Source of the DNA: an uncultured Pantoea sp.
Lineage (GTDB): Bacteria > Pseudomonadota > Gammaproteobacteria > Enterobacterales > Enterobacteriaceae
Direction: 5' to 3'
Length of the DNA stretch: 64,000 nucleotides
Assembly (NCBI GenBank): GCA_913778495.1
Contig: CAJYVD010000016.1
Coordinates: 124,001-188,000 of the forward strand
Shown here: positions 1 through 10,100 of the stretch, in pieces
Layout of the letters: each line of letters starts with the position of its first letter
Numbering within the stretch: the first letter of the stretch is position 1
Notes under the pieces: model-generated
The model's database searches: none
Told to the model about the DNA's origin: nothing
What the model saw: the letters and a program-made list of their open reading frames with translations, nothing else
Translations under genes and position numbers: made by a program

Positions 1-714
1 AATCAGCTTCTCTTTCTCACCCATCGCCAGCAGCACCTCACAGGCGGCTTTGATGGTGCCAGACGCGCCCAACGCATATTGCCAGCCGTGCAGACGGTAC
101 TGCCAGGCCAGCGTTTCCAGCTTCTGCGTGGCGGCCAGGCGGGCGCGACGAAAGTTCTCAACGCTGATTTCACCGCCGGGAAAATAAAGCTGGGCAAAAC
201 TCACGCAGCCCATGCGACGGCTTTCTACCAGCTGCGGCTCAAAATCTTCACCGATCACTAATTCCGTTGAACCGCCACCGATGTCGATGACCAGCTTACG
301 GCCTTTTTCCGGCTGCGTATGTTCAACGCCCATAAAAATCAGGCGCGCTTCTTCGTGACCGGAAATCACCTCAATCGGGTAAGGAATCACGTCAGCCGCG
401 CGCTGCAAAAAGGTTTCGGCATTCACCGCCTGCCGTAACGTATGTGTGCCCACAATCGTCACGTTGCTGGCGTTAAAGCCCTGCAGACGTTCAGCAAACA
501 GCGCCAGGCAGTTCAGCCCACGTTCCATTGCCTCTTCGCTCAGGTAATTTTTGGCATCCAGCCCATCGGCCAGATGTACCCGTTGCTTAAGACGCCCCAG
601 GACCTGCAAAGCGCCATCCACCACGCGGGCAATTACCATGTGGAAACTGTTGGAGCCAAGGTCAATTGCCGCAAACTCTTGTGGTTTCGGCGTACTTTTT
701 TGGGATATAGGCAT
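1..714 (-). CDS. ppx: Exopolyphosphatase (5' part, cut by window edge)
   Basis: Ppx removes terminal phosphates from long polyphosphate chains; the family also hydrolyses pppGpp. The visible 238 codons start at ATG 714 and run off the left edge. The N-terminus reads [20 protein letters not shown], followed by [10 protein letters not shown], the family's phosphate-binding P-loop-like region. A second phosphate-binding element, [15 protein letters not shown], lies near residue 140. The match to E. coli Ppx is nearly collinear. The start is 5 bp after the ppk stop, so the two genes form a ppk-ppx operon in which one enzyme makes polyphosphate and the other degrades it. The C-terminal half is outside the window. 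Confidence 0.96.
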   Translation of the reverse strand, partial: MPISQKSTPKPQEFAAIDLGSNSFHMVIARVVDGALQVLGRLKQRVHLADGLDAKNYLSEEAMERGLNCLALFAERLQGFNASNVTIVGTHTLRQAVNAETFLQRAADVIPYPIEVISGHEEARLIFMGVEHTQPEKGRKLVIDIGGGSTELVIGEDFEPQLVESRRMGCVSFAQLYFPGGEISVENFRRARLAATQKLETLAWQYRLHGWQYALGASGTIKAACEVLLAMGEKEKLI

Positions 715-719
715 AGGCG

Positions 720-2780
720 TTATTCAGGTTGTTCCAGCTTCTTAATGTAATCGTAAATGGCCATCTGCGACCGTACTTTACGACGATTACCGCGCTGAAC
801 GTATTGGTTAGTCAGCTCTTTATCCACAACACGTGCTTTAACGGTGTCGCTAAGCTGAATAGCAATAATGTCCAGGATGCGCTGCTTTATCTGTGGATCA
901 AGGATCGCCACGGCCACTTCGATGCGATAATCAATGTTACGCGTCATCCAGTCCGCGGACGAGAGAAACACTTTCTTATCACCACCGTTTTCAAAAATGT
1001 ATACGCGGTCGTGTTCCAGGAAGCGGTCAACAATACTAATCACACGAATGTTTTCACTGATCCCGGGCAAGTCTGGAATCAATGAGCACATTCCGCGCAC
1101 CAGTAAATTAACATTTACGCCAACGCTGGATGCGGTATAAAGCCTGTCCACCAGCCCTTTGTCCACCAGGTTGTTAATTTTCAGCGTAATCCCACTCGGG
1201 CGTTTTTGCTGCGCGTTGGCGATTTCGTTATCGATCAAATCATACAACATGCGACGCGAGTTTTGCGGAGAAACCATTAAGTGGTCAAAGGTCACTGGGC
1301 GATAGGGATTTTCAATAAAGTTGAAGACCCGGCGCACTTCATTGGTGATACGCGCATCGGCGGTTAACAGGGAATAGTCCGTGTAAAGACGAGCCGTTTT
1401 TTCATTGAAGTTACCCGTACCGATGTGGGCGTAGCGCACGATCTCCTCGCCTTCCCGGCGGGAAATCAAAAACAGCTTGGCGTGAATCTTCAGCCCGGGC
1501 GCGGAGAAAATAACGTGTACACCGGCTTCGGTCAGGCGTTTTGCCCAGTAAATATTGGCTTCTTCGTCGAAACGGGCCTGCAGCTCGACTACAACGGTCA
1601 CTTTTTTCCCGTTATAAGCGGCATGAATCATCGCATCCATAATGCGCGAATGCTTGGCGACGCGGTAAATATTGATTTTGATCGCCAGCACGCTCGGGTC
1701 GAATGACGCCTGACGTAGCAGTTCAAGAACATGCTCGAAGGTGTGGTACGGATAGTAAAGCAGCACGTCGCGATTACGAATGGCATCGAAACCGTTACGG
1801 AAACCGTCAAAGCCAATATGGCGGATTTGCGGCATCGGCCGGTTAACCAGGTTGTTTTTCCCGACGTTAGGGAAGCCGATAAAATCTTTAAAGTTGTGGT
1901 AGCGCCCCCCCGCCAACACGGAGTCGTAATTTGAAATCGACAGCTTGTCGCACAGCAGCGCCACCATCGAATCCGGCATGTCGCGCTGATAAACAAAACG
2001 CACCGGTTCAGCGGTCAGACGCTGTTTCAGGCTGGACGACATCAGTTCCAGCAGGCTGGATTCCATTTCTGTCACCAGGTCGTACTCCGCATCACGCGTC
2101 ATTTTCATCGAATAGGCGTTGAGCGTGTCGTAGTCGTAGAAACCTTTAAAAATATCATCCAGACAATACCGCAGGATGTTATCAAGCAGGATCATAGGTT
2201 TACGGCGACGTGGCGGTTCGGCTGGCAGATTGATGAAGCGTGGCACTTTATCCGATGGAATTTCCAGCAGGGCGTACTGAATATCCTGACCGCGAATAAT
2301 TTCAACCGCCAGGTAGGTGTAATCGTCTTTCAGAAACTCGGTTAAATCGGTTTCATGAGTAATTAAAATCGGCGTGATGTGCTGACGCAGCTCATGCTTA
2401 AAGTAGTGGCGCAGCCAGCTTTGCTGGTTAGGTGACAGCTGACGTTCGTTTATCAGGAAAATTTGATTACGCGCCATCTCCAGCAGCAGGTCGTTATACA
2501 GGGCGTCAAATTCCTGATCTGACTTCAGGACGCGCTGTTGGATCTTTTTTAACAAATGGCGTGGCGTGCTGGCGGAGCCTTGCTCTTCGCCAATCAGGAT
2601 ACGGCGTTTCAGATCGGCGAAACGTACCTTGTAAAATTCGTCGAGGTTGTTCGAGTAAATACCTAAAAAACGCATACGTTCAATCAGCGGATTACTTTTA
2701 TCTGCCGCTTCCTGCAAAACACGTTCGTTAAAGCACAACCAGCTCATTTCTTTTTCGATATAAAGCTTTACCTGACCCAT
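720..2780 (-). CDS. ppk: Polyphosphate kinase 1
   Basis: PPK1 reversibly polymerises the gamma phosphate of ATP into polyphosphate; in E. coli it is membrane associated. The chosen start is the ATG at 2780 ([14 protein letters not shown]), which has GGAG six bases upstream and gives 686 residues against 688 in E. coli. An in-frame ATG at 2834 would add 18 residues unlike the family. The catalytic region is intact: the autophosphorylated histidine lies in [10 protein letters not shown] near residue 433, and the second conserved histidine in [13 protein letters not shown] near residue 452. The gene precedes ppx by 5 bp. It is divergent from a phosphate-type ABC transporter, which suggests shared involvement in phosphate storage. 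Confidence 0.97.
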   Translation of the reverse strand: MGQVKLYIEKEMSWLCFNERVLQEAADKSNPLIERMRFLGIYSNNLDEFYKVRFADLKRRILIGEEQGSASTPRHLLKKIQQRVLKSDQEFDALYNDLLLEMARNQIFLINERQLSPNQQSWLRHYFKHELRQHITPILITHETDLTEFLKDDYTYLAVEIIRGQDIQYALLEIPSDKVPRFINLPAEPPRRRKPMILLDNILRYCLDDIFKGFYDYDTLNAYSMKMTRDAEYDLVTEMESSLLELMSSSLKQRLTAEPVRFVYQRDMPDSMVALLCDKLSISNYDSVLAGGRYHNFKDFIGFPNVGKNNLVNRPMPQIRHIGFDGFRNGFDAIRNRDVLLYYPYHTFEHVLELLRQASFDPSVLAIKINIYRVAKHSRIMDAMIHAAYNGKKVTVVVELQARFDEEANIYWAKRLTEAGVHVIFSAPGLKIHAKLFLISRREGEEIVRYAHIGTGNFNEKTARLYTDYSLLTADARITNEVRRVFNFIENPYRPVTFDHLMVSPQNSRRMLYDLIDNEIANAQQKRPSGITLKINNLVDKGLVDRLYTASSVGVNVNLLVRGMCSLIPDLPGISENIRVISIVDRFLEHDRVYIFENGGDKKVFLSSADWMTRNIDYRIEVAVAILDPQIKQRILDIIAIQLSDTVKARVVDKELTNQYVQRGNRRKVRSQMAIYDYIKKLEQPE

Positions 2781-2934
2781 TCTCACTCCGTATGACGGTT
2801 GCAGGACTGACGACGATACAGTATCCAACCGCATTATGGCGAGAGTATGGCAGGGTTGTCCAACAGCAAAAGTTGTCTTATCAACCCGCTACGGGCAACA
2901 TAGCGACTCATTTCTGCCGCATAACCAGGGCCGC

Positions 2935-5031
2935 ATGAGCGTAAACCATATTCCTGTGCAGTTTAGCGATCGCCGACGTCGTGCTATTGACCGTTTCACG
3001 CGGCGCCTCGTCACGTGTTGCGGAGCGGCCATTCTGCTGCTGATGATGCTGTTGTTCTTTTGGTTGCTTTGGGTGGTCCTGCCGTTATTCAGCGCGCCGG
3101 GCGTGCAAAGCGTCAGCAGCCAACGTCTGTGGGATTCGGCACCGGCTCTGGCGATCGGCAATCTGGGCGACGTAGGTTGGCGCATCAGCCGCGACGGAAA
3201 GGCGCGCTTTATTCCGCTGAACGGACAACCGGCAGCCCCGGCATTAGGGCTTTCGCCCGTGCCGGAGCAGATCGTGACCAGCGCAGACGACAAGACGTTG
3301 CTGCTTAATGCCCAGGGCAGTTTAACGCTGCTACAACCGGTGATAAGCCAGGGCGAAGGCGAATGGCATTTCCCATTGGGCGACAAGGTGTTTCGCCTGC
3401 CACTGAGCGGGATTAAAAAGATGGCGCTGGCCACGATTACCCCTGACCAGTGGCGCATCGCCGCCTCCGGTGAGTCCGGAGTAAACCTACTGACGCTGGG
3501 CAGCAACCAGCAGGCGTCGCTGATTACGCTGCCGGTCCGGCAACCTCAGCATCTGTTACTGTCGCCCAAAGGCGACCTGCTGTATACCACCGAAGGTAAC
3601 CTGCTGCAGGTCTGGCAAATTGATGACGCGCGAGCATGGCTGCGCGAAACGCAGACGCTGGCTCAGCCGCCCCGGCAGTTGCTGTTACTGGCTGGCGGGC
3701 AAAGCCTGCTGATCCAGGATGACAGCGGCATTTCTCAGTGGTTCTCCATCGCGGGTCAACAGGGTCTGCGCTTACACCGCATCCGGACCTTTGAGCACAG
3801 CGCCGGACAGGCCACGATGATCGGTGAGCCACAGCGGCGAGTGTTTGCCACGGTTGATCAGACCGGCATGCTGAAGGTGTTCGCCAGTAAACAGAACGGG
3901 CCTGTCCTGCAACGCCAGCTGGCTGCGGGTATTCTTCAGGCCCAATTCTCCCCCCGTGGTGACAGCCTGCTGCTGGAGCGGCAGTCAGGCTGGGAAACGC
4001 TGAAGCTGACGAATCCCTGGCCGGATGTGACCTGGCGTAATTTCTGGCAAAAAATCTGGTATGAAAACTATCCCAGGGCCGACTGGGTCTGGCAATCCAC
4101 CAATGCCGGCGACAGCTACCAGGCGAAATTCAGCCTGATCCCAATGGTCGTGGGCACGCTGAAAGCGGCCAGTATGGCCCTGCTGTTCGCCACGCCGCTG
4201 GCGCTGGCTGCCGCGATGTATACCGCGTGGTTTATGGCGCCGGGCCTGCGTCGTTGGGTTAAGCCCGCCATTGAGATGATGGGGGCCCTGCCCAGCGTGG
4301 TGATCGGACTGATCGCCGGATTATGGTTAGCGCCGCACGTAGGCCAGGCGTTGGTGGGCGTGTTGCTGCTGCCCATGACGCTTGCCGGCAGTCTGCTTGG
4401 CTGTGGGGTAGTGAGCCGTCGCCTGCCTGAGCGCTGGCGCCAGCCAGGACGAGAGGTGTTGTTGCTTCTGCCTGTGCTGCTGAGTGTCACTCTGCTGACA
4501 TTAGGGTTGCCGACCCTGATCGTACCTGATGCCGGCGACTGGCTACCACATTACGCGCAACGTAACCTGTTGGTGGCGGCGCTGGCGATGGGGTTTGCGC
4601 TGGTACCGTTAATTTTTACCCTGGCTGAAGATGCCCTGTTTAGCGTGCCTGCCTCGCTGGGACAAGGATCGCTGGCGCTGGGTGCCACGCCCTGGCAAAC
4701 CCTGACGCGCGTTGTGCTGCCGGGCGCGTCGGCGGGGATTTTTGCCGCCTTGATGATTGGCTTTGGCAGGGCGGTCGGCGAAACCATGATTTTATTAATG
4801 GCGACCGGTAATACGCCGCAAAGTGAAGGCGGCTTGTTCAGTGGCCTGCGTACGCTTTCCGCCAACATCGCGATCGAGATGCCTGAAGCGGCCGTGGGCA
4901 GCGCCCATTACCGAATTCTGTTCCTGAGTGCGTTTTTGTTGCTGATATTTACGTTAATGATTAATACCCTGGCAGAGCTCATCCGGCAGCGCCTGCGTCA
5001 TCGCTTTAGTCAGTACAAGGAGCAGGCATGA
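2935..5031 (+). CDS. PstC-like phosphate-type ABC permease with large periplasmic domain
   Basis: The C-terminal part (about residues 400-698) is a PstC/PstA-type inner-membrane permease. It carries the ATPase-contacting EAA-like loop LGATPWQTLTRVVLPGA and the family motif GFGRAVGETMI. The N-terminus has one membrane segment (residues about 24-47), followed by roughly 340 residues of predicted periplasmic sequence with repeated short beta-type stretches before the transmembrane bundle. This extension is absent from E. coli PstC (319 residues) and resembles the uncharacterised permease group COG4590. The start at 2935 (MSVNHIPVQF) is chosen because the upstream 33 codons look non-coding; the ribosome site is weak. 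The stop overlaps the next gene (ATGA), so coupling is likely. The substrate is inferred to be phosphate; no PstS is encoded nearby. Confidence 0.8.
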   Translation: MSVNHIPVQFSDRRRRAIDRFTRRLVTCCGAAILLLMMLLFFWLLWVVLPLFSAPGVQSVSSQRLWDSAPALAIGNLGDVGWRISRDGKARFIPLNGQPAAPALGLSPVPEQIVTSADDKTLLLNAQGSLTLLQPVISQGEGEWHFPLGDKVFRLPLSGIKKMALATITPDQWRIAASGESGVNLLTLGSNQQASLITLPVRQPQHLLLSPKGDLLYTTEGNLLQVWQIDDARAWLRETQTLAQPPRQLLLLAGGQSLLIQDDSGISQWFSIAGQQGLRLHRIRTFEHSAGQATMIGEPQRRVFATVDQTGMLKVFASKQNGPVLQRQLAAGILQAQFSPRGDSLLLERQSGWETLKLTNPWPDVTWRNFWQKIWYENYPRADWVWQSTNAGDSYQAKFSLIPMVVGTLKAASMALLFATPLALAAAMYTAWFMAPGLRRWVKPAIEMMGALPSVVIGLIAGLWLAPHVGQALVGVLLLPMTLAGSLLGCGVVSRRLPERWRQPGREVLLLLPVLLSVTLLTLGLPTLIVPDAGDWLPHYAQRNLLVAALAMGFALVPLIFTLAEDALFSVPASLGQGSLALGATPWQTLTRVVLPGASAGIFAALMIGFGRAVGETMILLMATGNTPQSEGGLFSGLRTLSANIAIEMPEAAVGSAHYRILFLSAFLLLIFTLMINTLAELIRQRLRHRFSQYKEQA

Positions 5032-6662
5032 CGGTCATGCGACAAAACGACCGCTGGCGCTGGTTAACGGCCGGTGCCGTGACGGTGTGCCTGTTGGCGT
5101 TTACCTTATTGATAGGATTGCTGGGATGGCAGGGGCTGCGTACCTTTTGGCCTCATCAGGTTGAGCTCTATACCTTTACGCAGCCTGACGGCAGTCACTC
5201 CCGGCTGCTGGGTGAAACCCTTGAGCGGCAGTCACAGTATCCGGCCCCGGCTGGCAATGCAGATGACCCGCACCCGACGCTGCATCGCTATTTGATTAAA
5301 ACCGGCAACCGTGACTGGGCCGCACCGGATTTTCGTATTGCGCTCAGCAAGAATACACCGGCAGTCAGCCAGCCAGAGGCCATCATGGTGTTACAACGCC
5401 GCAGTCACGGCAATGCTTACGGCTGGTTTGTGGGCCTGCGTGAAGACAATGAAGCGCTGACGGCCAAAAACATCAATGCACTTTTACAGCAGCGCCTTGA
5501 ACAGGTGCAGATCCTGGTACGCCAGGCCAGCGAAATCCGTCGTGTTGATATGGCCCGGCTGAATCAGCAACTGGATCAGCTAGACGATCAGGCTGAACAG
5601 CAGCGTGAGGCAAAGCAGTTTGATTTGCAGGCGCAGTCAGAATATGACGCCAATCGGGCTGCACTTGAGCGTCGGCTTATTCAGCTCAATGGCAGGCTGA
5701 ACAACCTGCAAGAGGAAAGTCAGCGTGACGCCTTAATTCTGCGTGACGTTAACGGTATTGAGCACAGTATCCCGCTGTCGCAGATCGTGACGGCCTGGCA
5801 GCCCAATGCCATGACGTTGACAGAAAAAACAGGGCACTTTTTCCACCAACTGTGGCGCTTCGTCAGTGATTCGCCTGCTGAGGGCGAAAGCGATTTTGGC
5901 GTTTTCCCCGCCATCTTCGGCACGGTTCTGATGGTGCTGCTGATGTCCGTGGTTGTCATGCCGTTGGGGGTGATTGCAGCCGTCTGGCTGCATGAATATG
6001 CCGGACGCAATGCCCTGACCCGACTGGTGCGCATCGCGGTGGTCAACCTGGCGGGCGTGCCATCCATTGTATATGGTGTGTTCGGACTGGGCTTCTTTGT
6101 CTGGCTGGTGGGCGGTTCGGTCGATCGACTGTTCTATAGCAGCGCGCTGCCGAATCCCACCTTCGGTACGCCGGGCTTGCTCTGGGCATCGCTCACGCTG
6201 GCCCTGCTGACCCTGCCAGTGGTGATCGTGGCTACGGAAGAGGGCTTATCGCGCATCCCGAACAGCCTGAGACAGGGATCGCTGGCGCTCGGAGCGACCC
6301 AGGCCGAAACCTTATGGAACGTGGTGCTGCCGATGGCGGTTCCGGCGATGTTAACCGGGCTGATTCTGGCGGTAGCGCGCGCCGCGGGGGAAACCGCGCC
6401 ATTGATGCTGGTCGGCGTGGTAAAAATGGTACCGGAATTGCCGGTTGATGCGGTGTTTCCCTATCTGCACCTCGACAGAAAATTTATGCATCTGGGCTTT
6501 CAGATTTATGATTTAGCCTTTCAAAGCCCCAATACCGAGGCCGATCGGCCGCTGGTGTTTGCCACGGCGCTGCTGCTGGTGCTCATTATTCTGTTGCTGA
6601 ACCTGCTAGCCATGGGCCTGCGTCACCGTCTGCGTGAACGCTATCGCCTGATGACTCAATAA
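5028..6662 (+). CDS. PstA-like phosphate-type ABC permease with periplasmic coiled coil
   Basis: This is the second permease of the three-gene transporter, at 544 residues against 296 for E. coli PstA. One membrane helix (about residues 13-35) is followed by some 230 periplasmic residues. Within these, roughly 145-230 are rich in Q, E, R and L with heptad spacing (for example RLNQQLDQLDDQAEQQREAK), predicting a coiled coil. The permease core follows from about residue 285, with LGATQAETLWNVVLPMAVPA as the ATPase-docking loop and ARAAGETAPLM as the conserved PstA motif. It overlaps the preceding gene by 4 bp and ends 6 bp before the ATPase gene. Phosphate as substrate is inferred from the family; the coiled coil could recruit a periplasmic partner. 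Confidence 0.82.
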   Translation: MTVMRQNDRWRWLTAGAVTVCLLAFTLLIGLLGWQGLRTFWPHQVELYTFTQPDGSHSRLLGETLERQSQYPAPAGNADDPHPTLHRYLIKTGNRDWAAPDFRIALSKNTPAVSQPEAIMVLQRRSHGNAYGWFVGLREDNEALTAKNINALLQQRLEQVQILVRQASEIRRVDMARLNQQLDQLDDQAEQQREAKQFDLQAQSEYDANRAALERRLIQLNGRLNNLQEESQRDALILRDVNGIEHSIPLSQIVTAWQPNAMTLTEKTGHFFHQLWRFVSDSPAEGESDFGVFPAIFGTVLMVLLMSVVVMPLGVIAAVWLHEYAGRNALTRLVRIAVVNLAGVPSIVYGVFGLGFFVWLVGGSVDRLFYSSALPNPTFGTPGLLWASLTLALLTLPVVIVATEEGLSRIPNSLRQGSLALGATQAETLWNVVLPMAVPAMLTGLILAVARAAGETAPLMLVGVVKMVPELPVDAVFPYLHLDRKFMHLGFQIYDLAFQSPNTEADRPLVFATALLLVLIILLLNLLAMGLRHRLRERYRLMTQ

Positions 6663-6668
6663 CTGACG

Positions 6669-7442
6669 ATGACTACAATGCCCGAAACTGATATTGCGCT
6701 AACCGTTGATCACCTGTCGCTCTGGTACGGTGAGCGCCAGGTGCTTCAGGACATCTCGCTGCAGCTACCCAAAAACCGTATTACCGCCCTGATTGGGCCG
6801 TCCGGCTGCGGCAAATCAACGTTGCTGCGCTGCTTTAATCGTATGAATGACGTGATCGATAACTGCCGCATCGACGGCGAGATTCTTCTGGAGCAGCAGT
6901 CGATCATGCGGCCTGCCCAGGATGTCTCTGCGCTGCGTCGCCGGGTCGGTATGGTTTTTCAGCGACCCAATCCTTTTCCCAAGTCGGTCTACGAAAACGT
7001 GGTGTACGGATTGCGCTTGCAGGGCGTGCGTGACAAACGGGTGCTGAATGAGGCCTGTGAACGCGCACTCCGTGCGGCGGCGTTATGGGGAGAAGTGAAA
7101 GATCAGCTGGCACAGAATGCCCTGACGCTCTCCACGGGGCAGCAGCAGAGGCTGGTTATCGCCCGCGCCATTGCGATTGAGCCGGACGTGCTGTTACTGG
7201 ATGAGCCGACGTCGGCGCTGGACCCGATTTCAACGCTGGTGATCGAAGAACTGATGAGCACCCTGAAACAGCACTTCACGCTGGTGCTGGTCACCCATAA
7301 TATGCAGCAGGCCTCACGTGTGTCGGATTACACGGCCTTTATGCATCAGGGATCGCTGGTGGAGTTCGACACAACAGACAGGATTTTCACGACGCCGAAG
7401 GTGCGCCGGACGGAAGATTACATCACCGGGCGCTATGGTTGA
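6669..7442 (+). CDS. pstB: Phosphate-type ABC transporter ATPase (PstB family)
   Basis: Cytoplasmic ATPase energising the two permeases encoded directly upstream; 257 residues, as in E. coli PstB. Visible motifs are Walker [10 protein letters not shown] (about residue 42), Q-loop [16 protein letters not shown] (typical of PstB), Walker [17 protein letters not shown], and the H-loop LVTHNMQQA. The signature reads LSTGQQQRL where PstB normally has LSGGQQQRL; the substituted residue lies in the nucleotide-contacting loop, but Thr may be tolerated. The gene is six bases downstream of the PstA-like permease. Neither phoU nor pstS follows, unlike the classical pstSCAB-phoU operon, so this is probably a second, non-canonical system. 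The symbol is given on family grounds. Confidence 0.88.
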   Translation: MTTMPETDIALTVDHLSLWYGERQVLQDISLQLPKNRITALIGPSGCGKSTLLRCFNRMNDVIDNCRIDGEILLEQQSIMRPAQDVSALRRRVGMVFQRPNPFPKSVYENVVYGLRLQGVRDKRVLNEACERALRAAALWGEVKDQLAQNALTLSTGQQQRLVIARAIAIEPDVLLLDEPTSALDPISTLVIEELMSTLKQHFTLVLVTHNMQQASRVSDYTAFMHQGSLVEFDTTDRIFTTPKVRRTEDYITGRYG

Positions 7443-7446
7443 AAAG

Positions 7447-7469
7447 GGCAGGGAGCCGGGCTCCCTGCC
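7447..7469. terminator. Convergent terminator hairpin between pstB and purN
   Basis: A perfect 10-bp inverted repeat (GGCAGGGAGC / GCTCCCTGCC) with a 3-base loop fills the gap between the converging pstB and purN genes. On the minus strand the stem is followed by CTTTTC, so it is best suited to terminating purN. The plus strand lacks a T-run. Confidence 0.7.
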
Positions 7470-7471
7470 TG

Positions 7472-8110
7472 TTACTCGTGGGCGTAGCCCTGAAGCGGTA
7501 ACGGCTTACCATCCAGCCAGGCCTTTCCCTCACGCATGGCCAGGCGGCCTTCAACAAACCAGTTAATCACCAGCGGATAGATGGCATGTTCCTGATGTTG
7601 CACACGCTCGGTAATGTCCGCTTCGCTGTCTTCGGCAAAAACGGGCACCTTGGCCTGCAGAATCACCGGACCACCGTCCAGTTCATCCGTTACGAAATGC
7701 ACTGACGTGCCATGTTCCGCATCGCCATTTTCCAGAGCCTGGCGATGAGTATGCAGTCCGGGATATTTGGGCAGGAGCGACGGGTGAATATTCAGCAGCC
7801 GGTCGTGATAATGCGCCACAAAACCCGGGCTTAAAATGCGCATATATCCTGCCAGCACCACAACATCCGGCGCGCAGGCGTCGATCTCTCGCATAAGCTG
7901 GCGATCAAAACTTTCACGGTCGCTAAAGTCACGGGCGTCCAGCGCAATAGCCGGAATGCCTGCCCGCTCTGCGCGGACTAAGCCATAGGCGGAGGCTTTA
8001 TTACTGAACACGGCAGCGACGCTGCCGTGAATACGCCCGTTTGCACAGGCGTCAAGGATGGACTGAAGATTACTTCCGTTGCCGGAGATCAGCACAACCA
8101 GCTTTTTCAT
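7472..8110 (-). CDS. purN: Phosphoribosylglycinamide formyltransferase 1
   Basis: Third step of purine synthesis: transfers formyl from 10-formyl-tetrahydrofolate to GAR. The gene has 212 codons, the same length as E. coli PurN. The N-terminal [14 protein letters not shown] forms the GAR phosphate-binding loop. The catalytic Asn and His lie in [14 protein letters not shown], and the catalytic Asp is in VTDELDGGP. The start ATG overlaps the purM stop by 4 bp (ATGA), so the pair is translated as an operon under the PUR box upstream of purM. The formate-dependent alternative, purT, is not in this window. Confidence 0.97.
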   Translation of the reverse strand: MKKLVVLISGNGSNLQSILDACANGRIHGSVAAVFSNKASAYGLVRAERAGIPAIALDARDFSDRESFDRQLMREIDACAPDVVVLAGYMRILSPGFVAHYHDRLLNIHPSLLPKYPGLHTHRQALENGDAEHGTSVHFVTDELDGGPVILQAKVPVFAEDSEADITERVQHQEHAIYPLVINWFVEGRLAMREGKAWLDGKPLPLQGYAHE

Positions 8111-9147
8111 GACGTGATGACCACACGCTCTTCCGCTTCTGATGCCTTAATCACGCCGATTTTCCAGGCATTTTCACCGGCGGCGCGCATCAGTTCAACG
8201 GCTTTATCCGCGTCGGCAGGGCTCAGGGCAATCAGCATACCCACGCCACAGTTGAACGTACGGTACATTTCGTGACGGCTGACGTTACCGGCCTGCTGCA
8301 TCCAGCTAAACACAGCCGGCCATTCCCAGCTTTCTTCGTCAATCACGGCCTGAGTGTTATCGGGCAGCACGCGTGGAATGTTTTCCCAGAAGCCGCCGCC
8401 GGTGAGATGCGCGATAGCGTGCACATCGACCTGTTCGATCAGGCTCAGAATGTTTTTGACATAAATACGGGTAGGTTCCAGCAAATGATCGGCCAGCGGT
8501 TTGCCTTCGAGCTGCTCAACCTGCGGATCGGTCCCGCTGACTTCCAGAATTTTTCGCACCAGGGAATAACCATTGGAGTGCGGGCCGCTGGAGCCTAATG
8601 CGATCAGGACATCGCCGTCCTGCACTTTGCTGCCGTCAATGATTTCTGATTTCTCAACGACGCCAACGCAGAAGCCGGCCACGTCGTAGTCTTCGCCATG
8701 ATACATGCCCGGCATTTCGGCCGTTTCGCCGCCTACCAGTGCGCAGCCTGACTGCAGGCAACCCTCGGCGATACCGGTGATGACCGCCGACGCGGTATCT
8801 ACATCCAGTTTGCCGGTGGCGTAGTAATCCAGGAAGAAGAGCGGTTCAGCGCCTTGTACCACCAGATCGTTGACACACATCGCGACCAGATCAATGCCGA
8901 TGGCATCGTGGCGCTTAAGATCCATCGCCAGACGCAGTTTGGTGCCTACGCCGTCGGTGCCGGAGACCAGCACGGGTTCACGGTATTTTTGCGGCAGCGC
9001 ACAAAGCGCACCGAAGCCGCCTAGTCCACCCATAACTTCCGGGCGACGCGTCTTTTTCACTACGCCTTTAATACGGTCAACCAGAGCGTTACCAGCATCA
9101 ATATCAACACCGGCGTCTTTGTAACTGAGAGAGGTCTTGTCGGTCAC
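8107..9147 (-). CDS. purM: Phosphoribosylformylglycinamidine cyclo-ligase (AIR synthetase)
   Basis: ATP-dependent ring closure of FGAM to AIR in purine biosynthesis. The product has 346 residues, against 345 in E. coli. It starts [20 protein letters not shown]. The glycine-rich GGLGGFGAL and the [13 protein letters not shown]-binding motif near residue 65 are conserved, as are [11 protein letters not shown] and [13 protein letters not shown]. It is the first gene of purM-purN and is divergent from upp. A canonical PurR operator sits about 65 bp upstream of its start, predicting repression by PurR with hypoxanthine or guanine. Confidence 0.97.
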   Translation of the reverse strand: MTDKTSLSYKDAGVDIDAGNALVDRIKGVVKKTRRPEVMGGLGGFGALCALPQKYREPVLVSGTDGVGTKLRLAMDLKRHDAIGIDLVAMCVNDLVVQGAEPLFFLDYYATGKLDVDTASAVITGIAEGCLQSGCALVGGETAEMPGMYHGEDYDVAGFCVGVVEKSEIIDGSKVQDGDVLIALGSSGPHSNGYSLVRKILEVSGTDPQVEQLEGKPLADHLLEPTRIYVKNILSLIEQVDVHAIAHLTGGGFWENIPRVLPDNTQAVIDEESWEWPAVFSWMQQAGNVSRHEMYRTFNCGVGMLIALSPADADKAVELMRAAGENAWKIGVIKASEAEERVVITS

Positions 9148-9211
9148 TGCGAGGTCCCCACGCGAGTTGCGGTTGGTGGTTTAATATAAAGCGCGGCAAT
9201 TCTACCAGTGC

Positions 9212-9227
9212 AGGCAAACGTTTGCGA
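9212..9227 (-). promoter_or_regulatory. PUR box (PurR operator) upstream of purM
   Basis: AGGCAAACGTTTGCGA contains the perfect palindromic core GCAAACGTTTGC of the PurR consensus. It lies in the purM-upp divergent region, 65 bp from the purM start, matching the known PurR control of purMN in E. coli. Confidence 0.88.
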
Positions 9228-9328
9228 GTCTCAGATTGCGTCCCCGGCGATTTTCATCAATCCTTACTTTGCCATGACAAAATGCCTCTGATTGCGCAAG
9301 CACATGTGGCACTGAGGCGAAAAGGCGG

Positions 9329-9350
9329 TATAATCCCGCGATTTTTTTTT
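9329..9350 (+). promoter_or_regulatory. upp promoter -10 and UTP-sensing initially transcribed T-run
   Basis: A perfect -10 hexamer TATAAT (9329-9334) is followed after five bases by GA and nine T residues (9340-9350). In E. coli, upp initiates at a GATTTTTT-type sequence, where high UTP causes reiterative U addition and alternative start choice, lowering expression. The arrangement here is the same. No convincing -35 hexamer is seen. Control by UTP is inferred from this similarity. Confidence 0.75.
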
Positions 9351-9377
9351 AGCTCAACTCACTCCGGGAGAACAACA

Positions 9378-10004
9378 ATGAAGATCGTGGAAGTCAAACA
9401 CCCGCTGGTCAAACATAAACTGGGACTGATGCGTGAGCATGATATCAGTACAAAGCGTTTCCGCGAGCTGGCCTCTGAAGTCGGCAGTCTGCTGACCTAT
9501 GAAGCGACCGCCGATCTGGAAACCGAAAAGGTCACCATTGAGGGCTGGAATGGCCCGGTTCAGGTTGATCAAATCAAAGGTAAAAAAATCACCGTCGTGC
9601 CTATTCTGCGAGCCGGTCTGGGCATGATGGAAGGCGTACTGGAGCACGTACCCAGCGCGCGCATCAGCGTGGTTGGCGTCTACCGTGATGAAGAAACCCT
9701 GGAGCCGGTGCCTTACTTCCAGAAACTGGTTTCGAATATCGAAGAGCGCTTGGCACTGGTGGTTGACCCCATGCTGGCCACGGGCGGCTCAATGATTGCC
9801 ACGATAGACCTGCTAAAGAAAGCGGGCTGCAGCAGTATCAAAGTGCTGGTGCTGGTTGCGGCGCCTGAAGGGATTGCCGCGCTGGAAAAAGCGCATCCGG
9901 ATGTGGAACTTTACACCGCTTCTGTGGATCAGGGTCTTAACGACAAGGGTTATATCATCCCAGGCTTGGGTGATGCCGGTGATAAAATCTTCGGCACCAA
10001 GTAA
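9378..10004 (+). CDS. upp: Uracil phosphoribosyltransferase
   Basis: Converts uracil and PRPP to UMP in pyrimidine salvage; cytoplasmic. The start ATG 9378 ([20 protein letters not shown]) follows CGGGAG at eight bases and gives 208 residues, exactly as in E. coli. The in-frame upstream sequence includes the promoter and is non-coding. The PRPP-binding loop [18 protein letters not shown] and the uracil-binding C-terminal [11 protein letters not shown] are intact. It precedes the uracil permease gene uraA by about 160 bp containing a terminator-like hairpin, so uraA may be read at a lower level from the same promoter. Confidence 0.97.
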   Translation: MKIVEVKHPLVKHKLGLMREHDISTKRFRELASEVGSLLTYEATADLETEKVTIEGWNGPVQVDQIKGKKITVVPILRAGLGMMEGVLEHVPSARISVVGVYRDEETLEPVPYFQKLVSNIEERLALVVDPMLATGGSMIATIDLLKKAGCSSIKVLVLVAAPEGIAALEKAHPDVELYTASVDQGLNDKGYIIPGLGDAGDKIFGTK

Positions 10005-10100
10005 TGACGAAAATTCGCGGCGCCATGCATCACGCTGTTTTCAGCCTGCAGAAGCAGGCCGAGCCGCTTTTTTCTGTCGTGACAGACAATGAAATACATC

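Noticed and set aside
2792-2809. Partial Pho-box match (CAGTCCTGCAACCGTCAT on the minus strand) upstream of ppk
   Set aside because: Only about 12 bp before the ppk start. A PhoB site acts near -35, which would put the transcript start inside ppk. Several mismatches as well.
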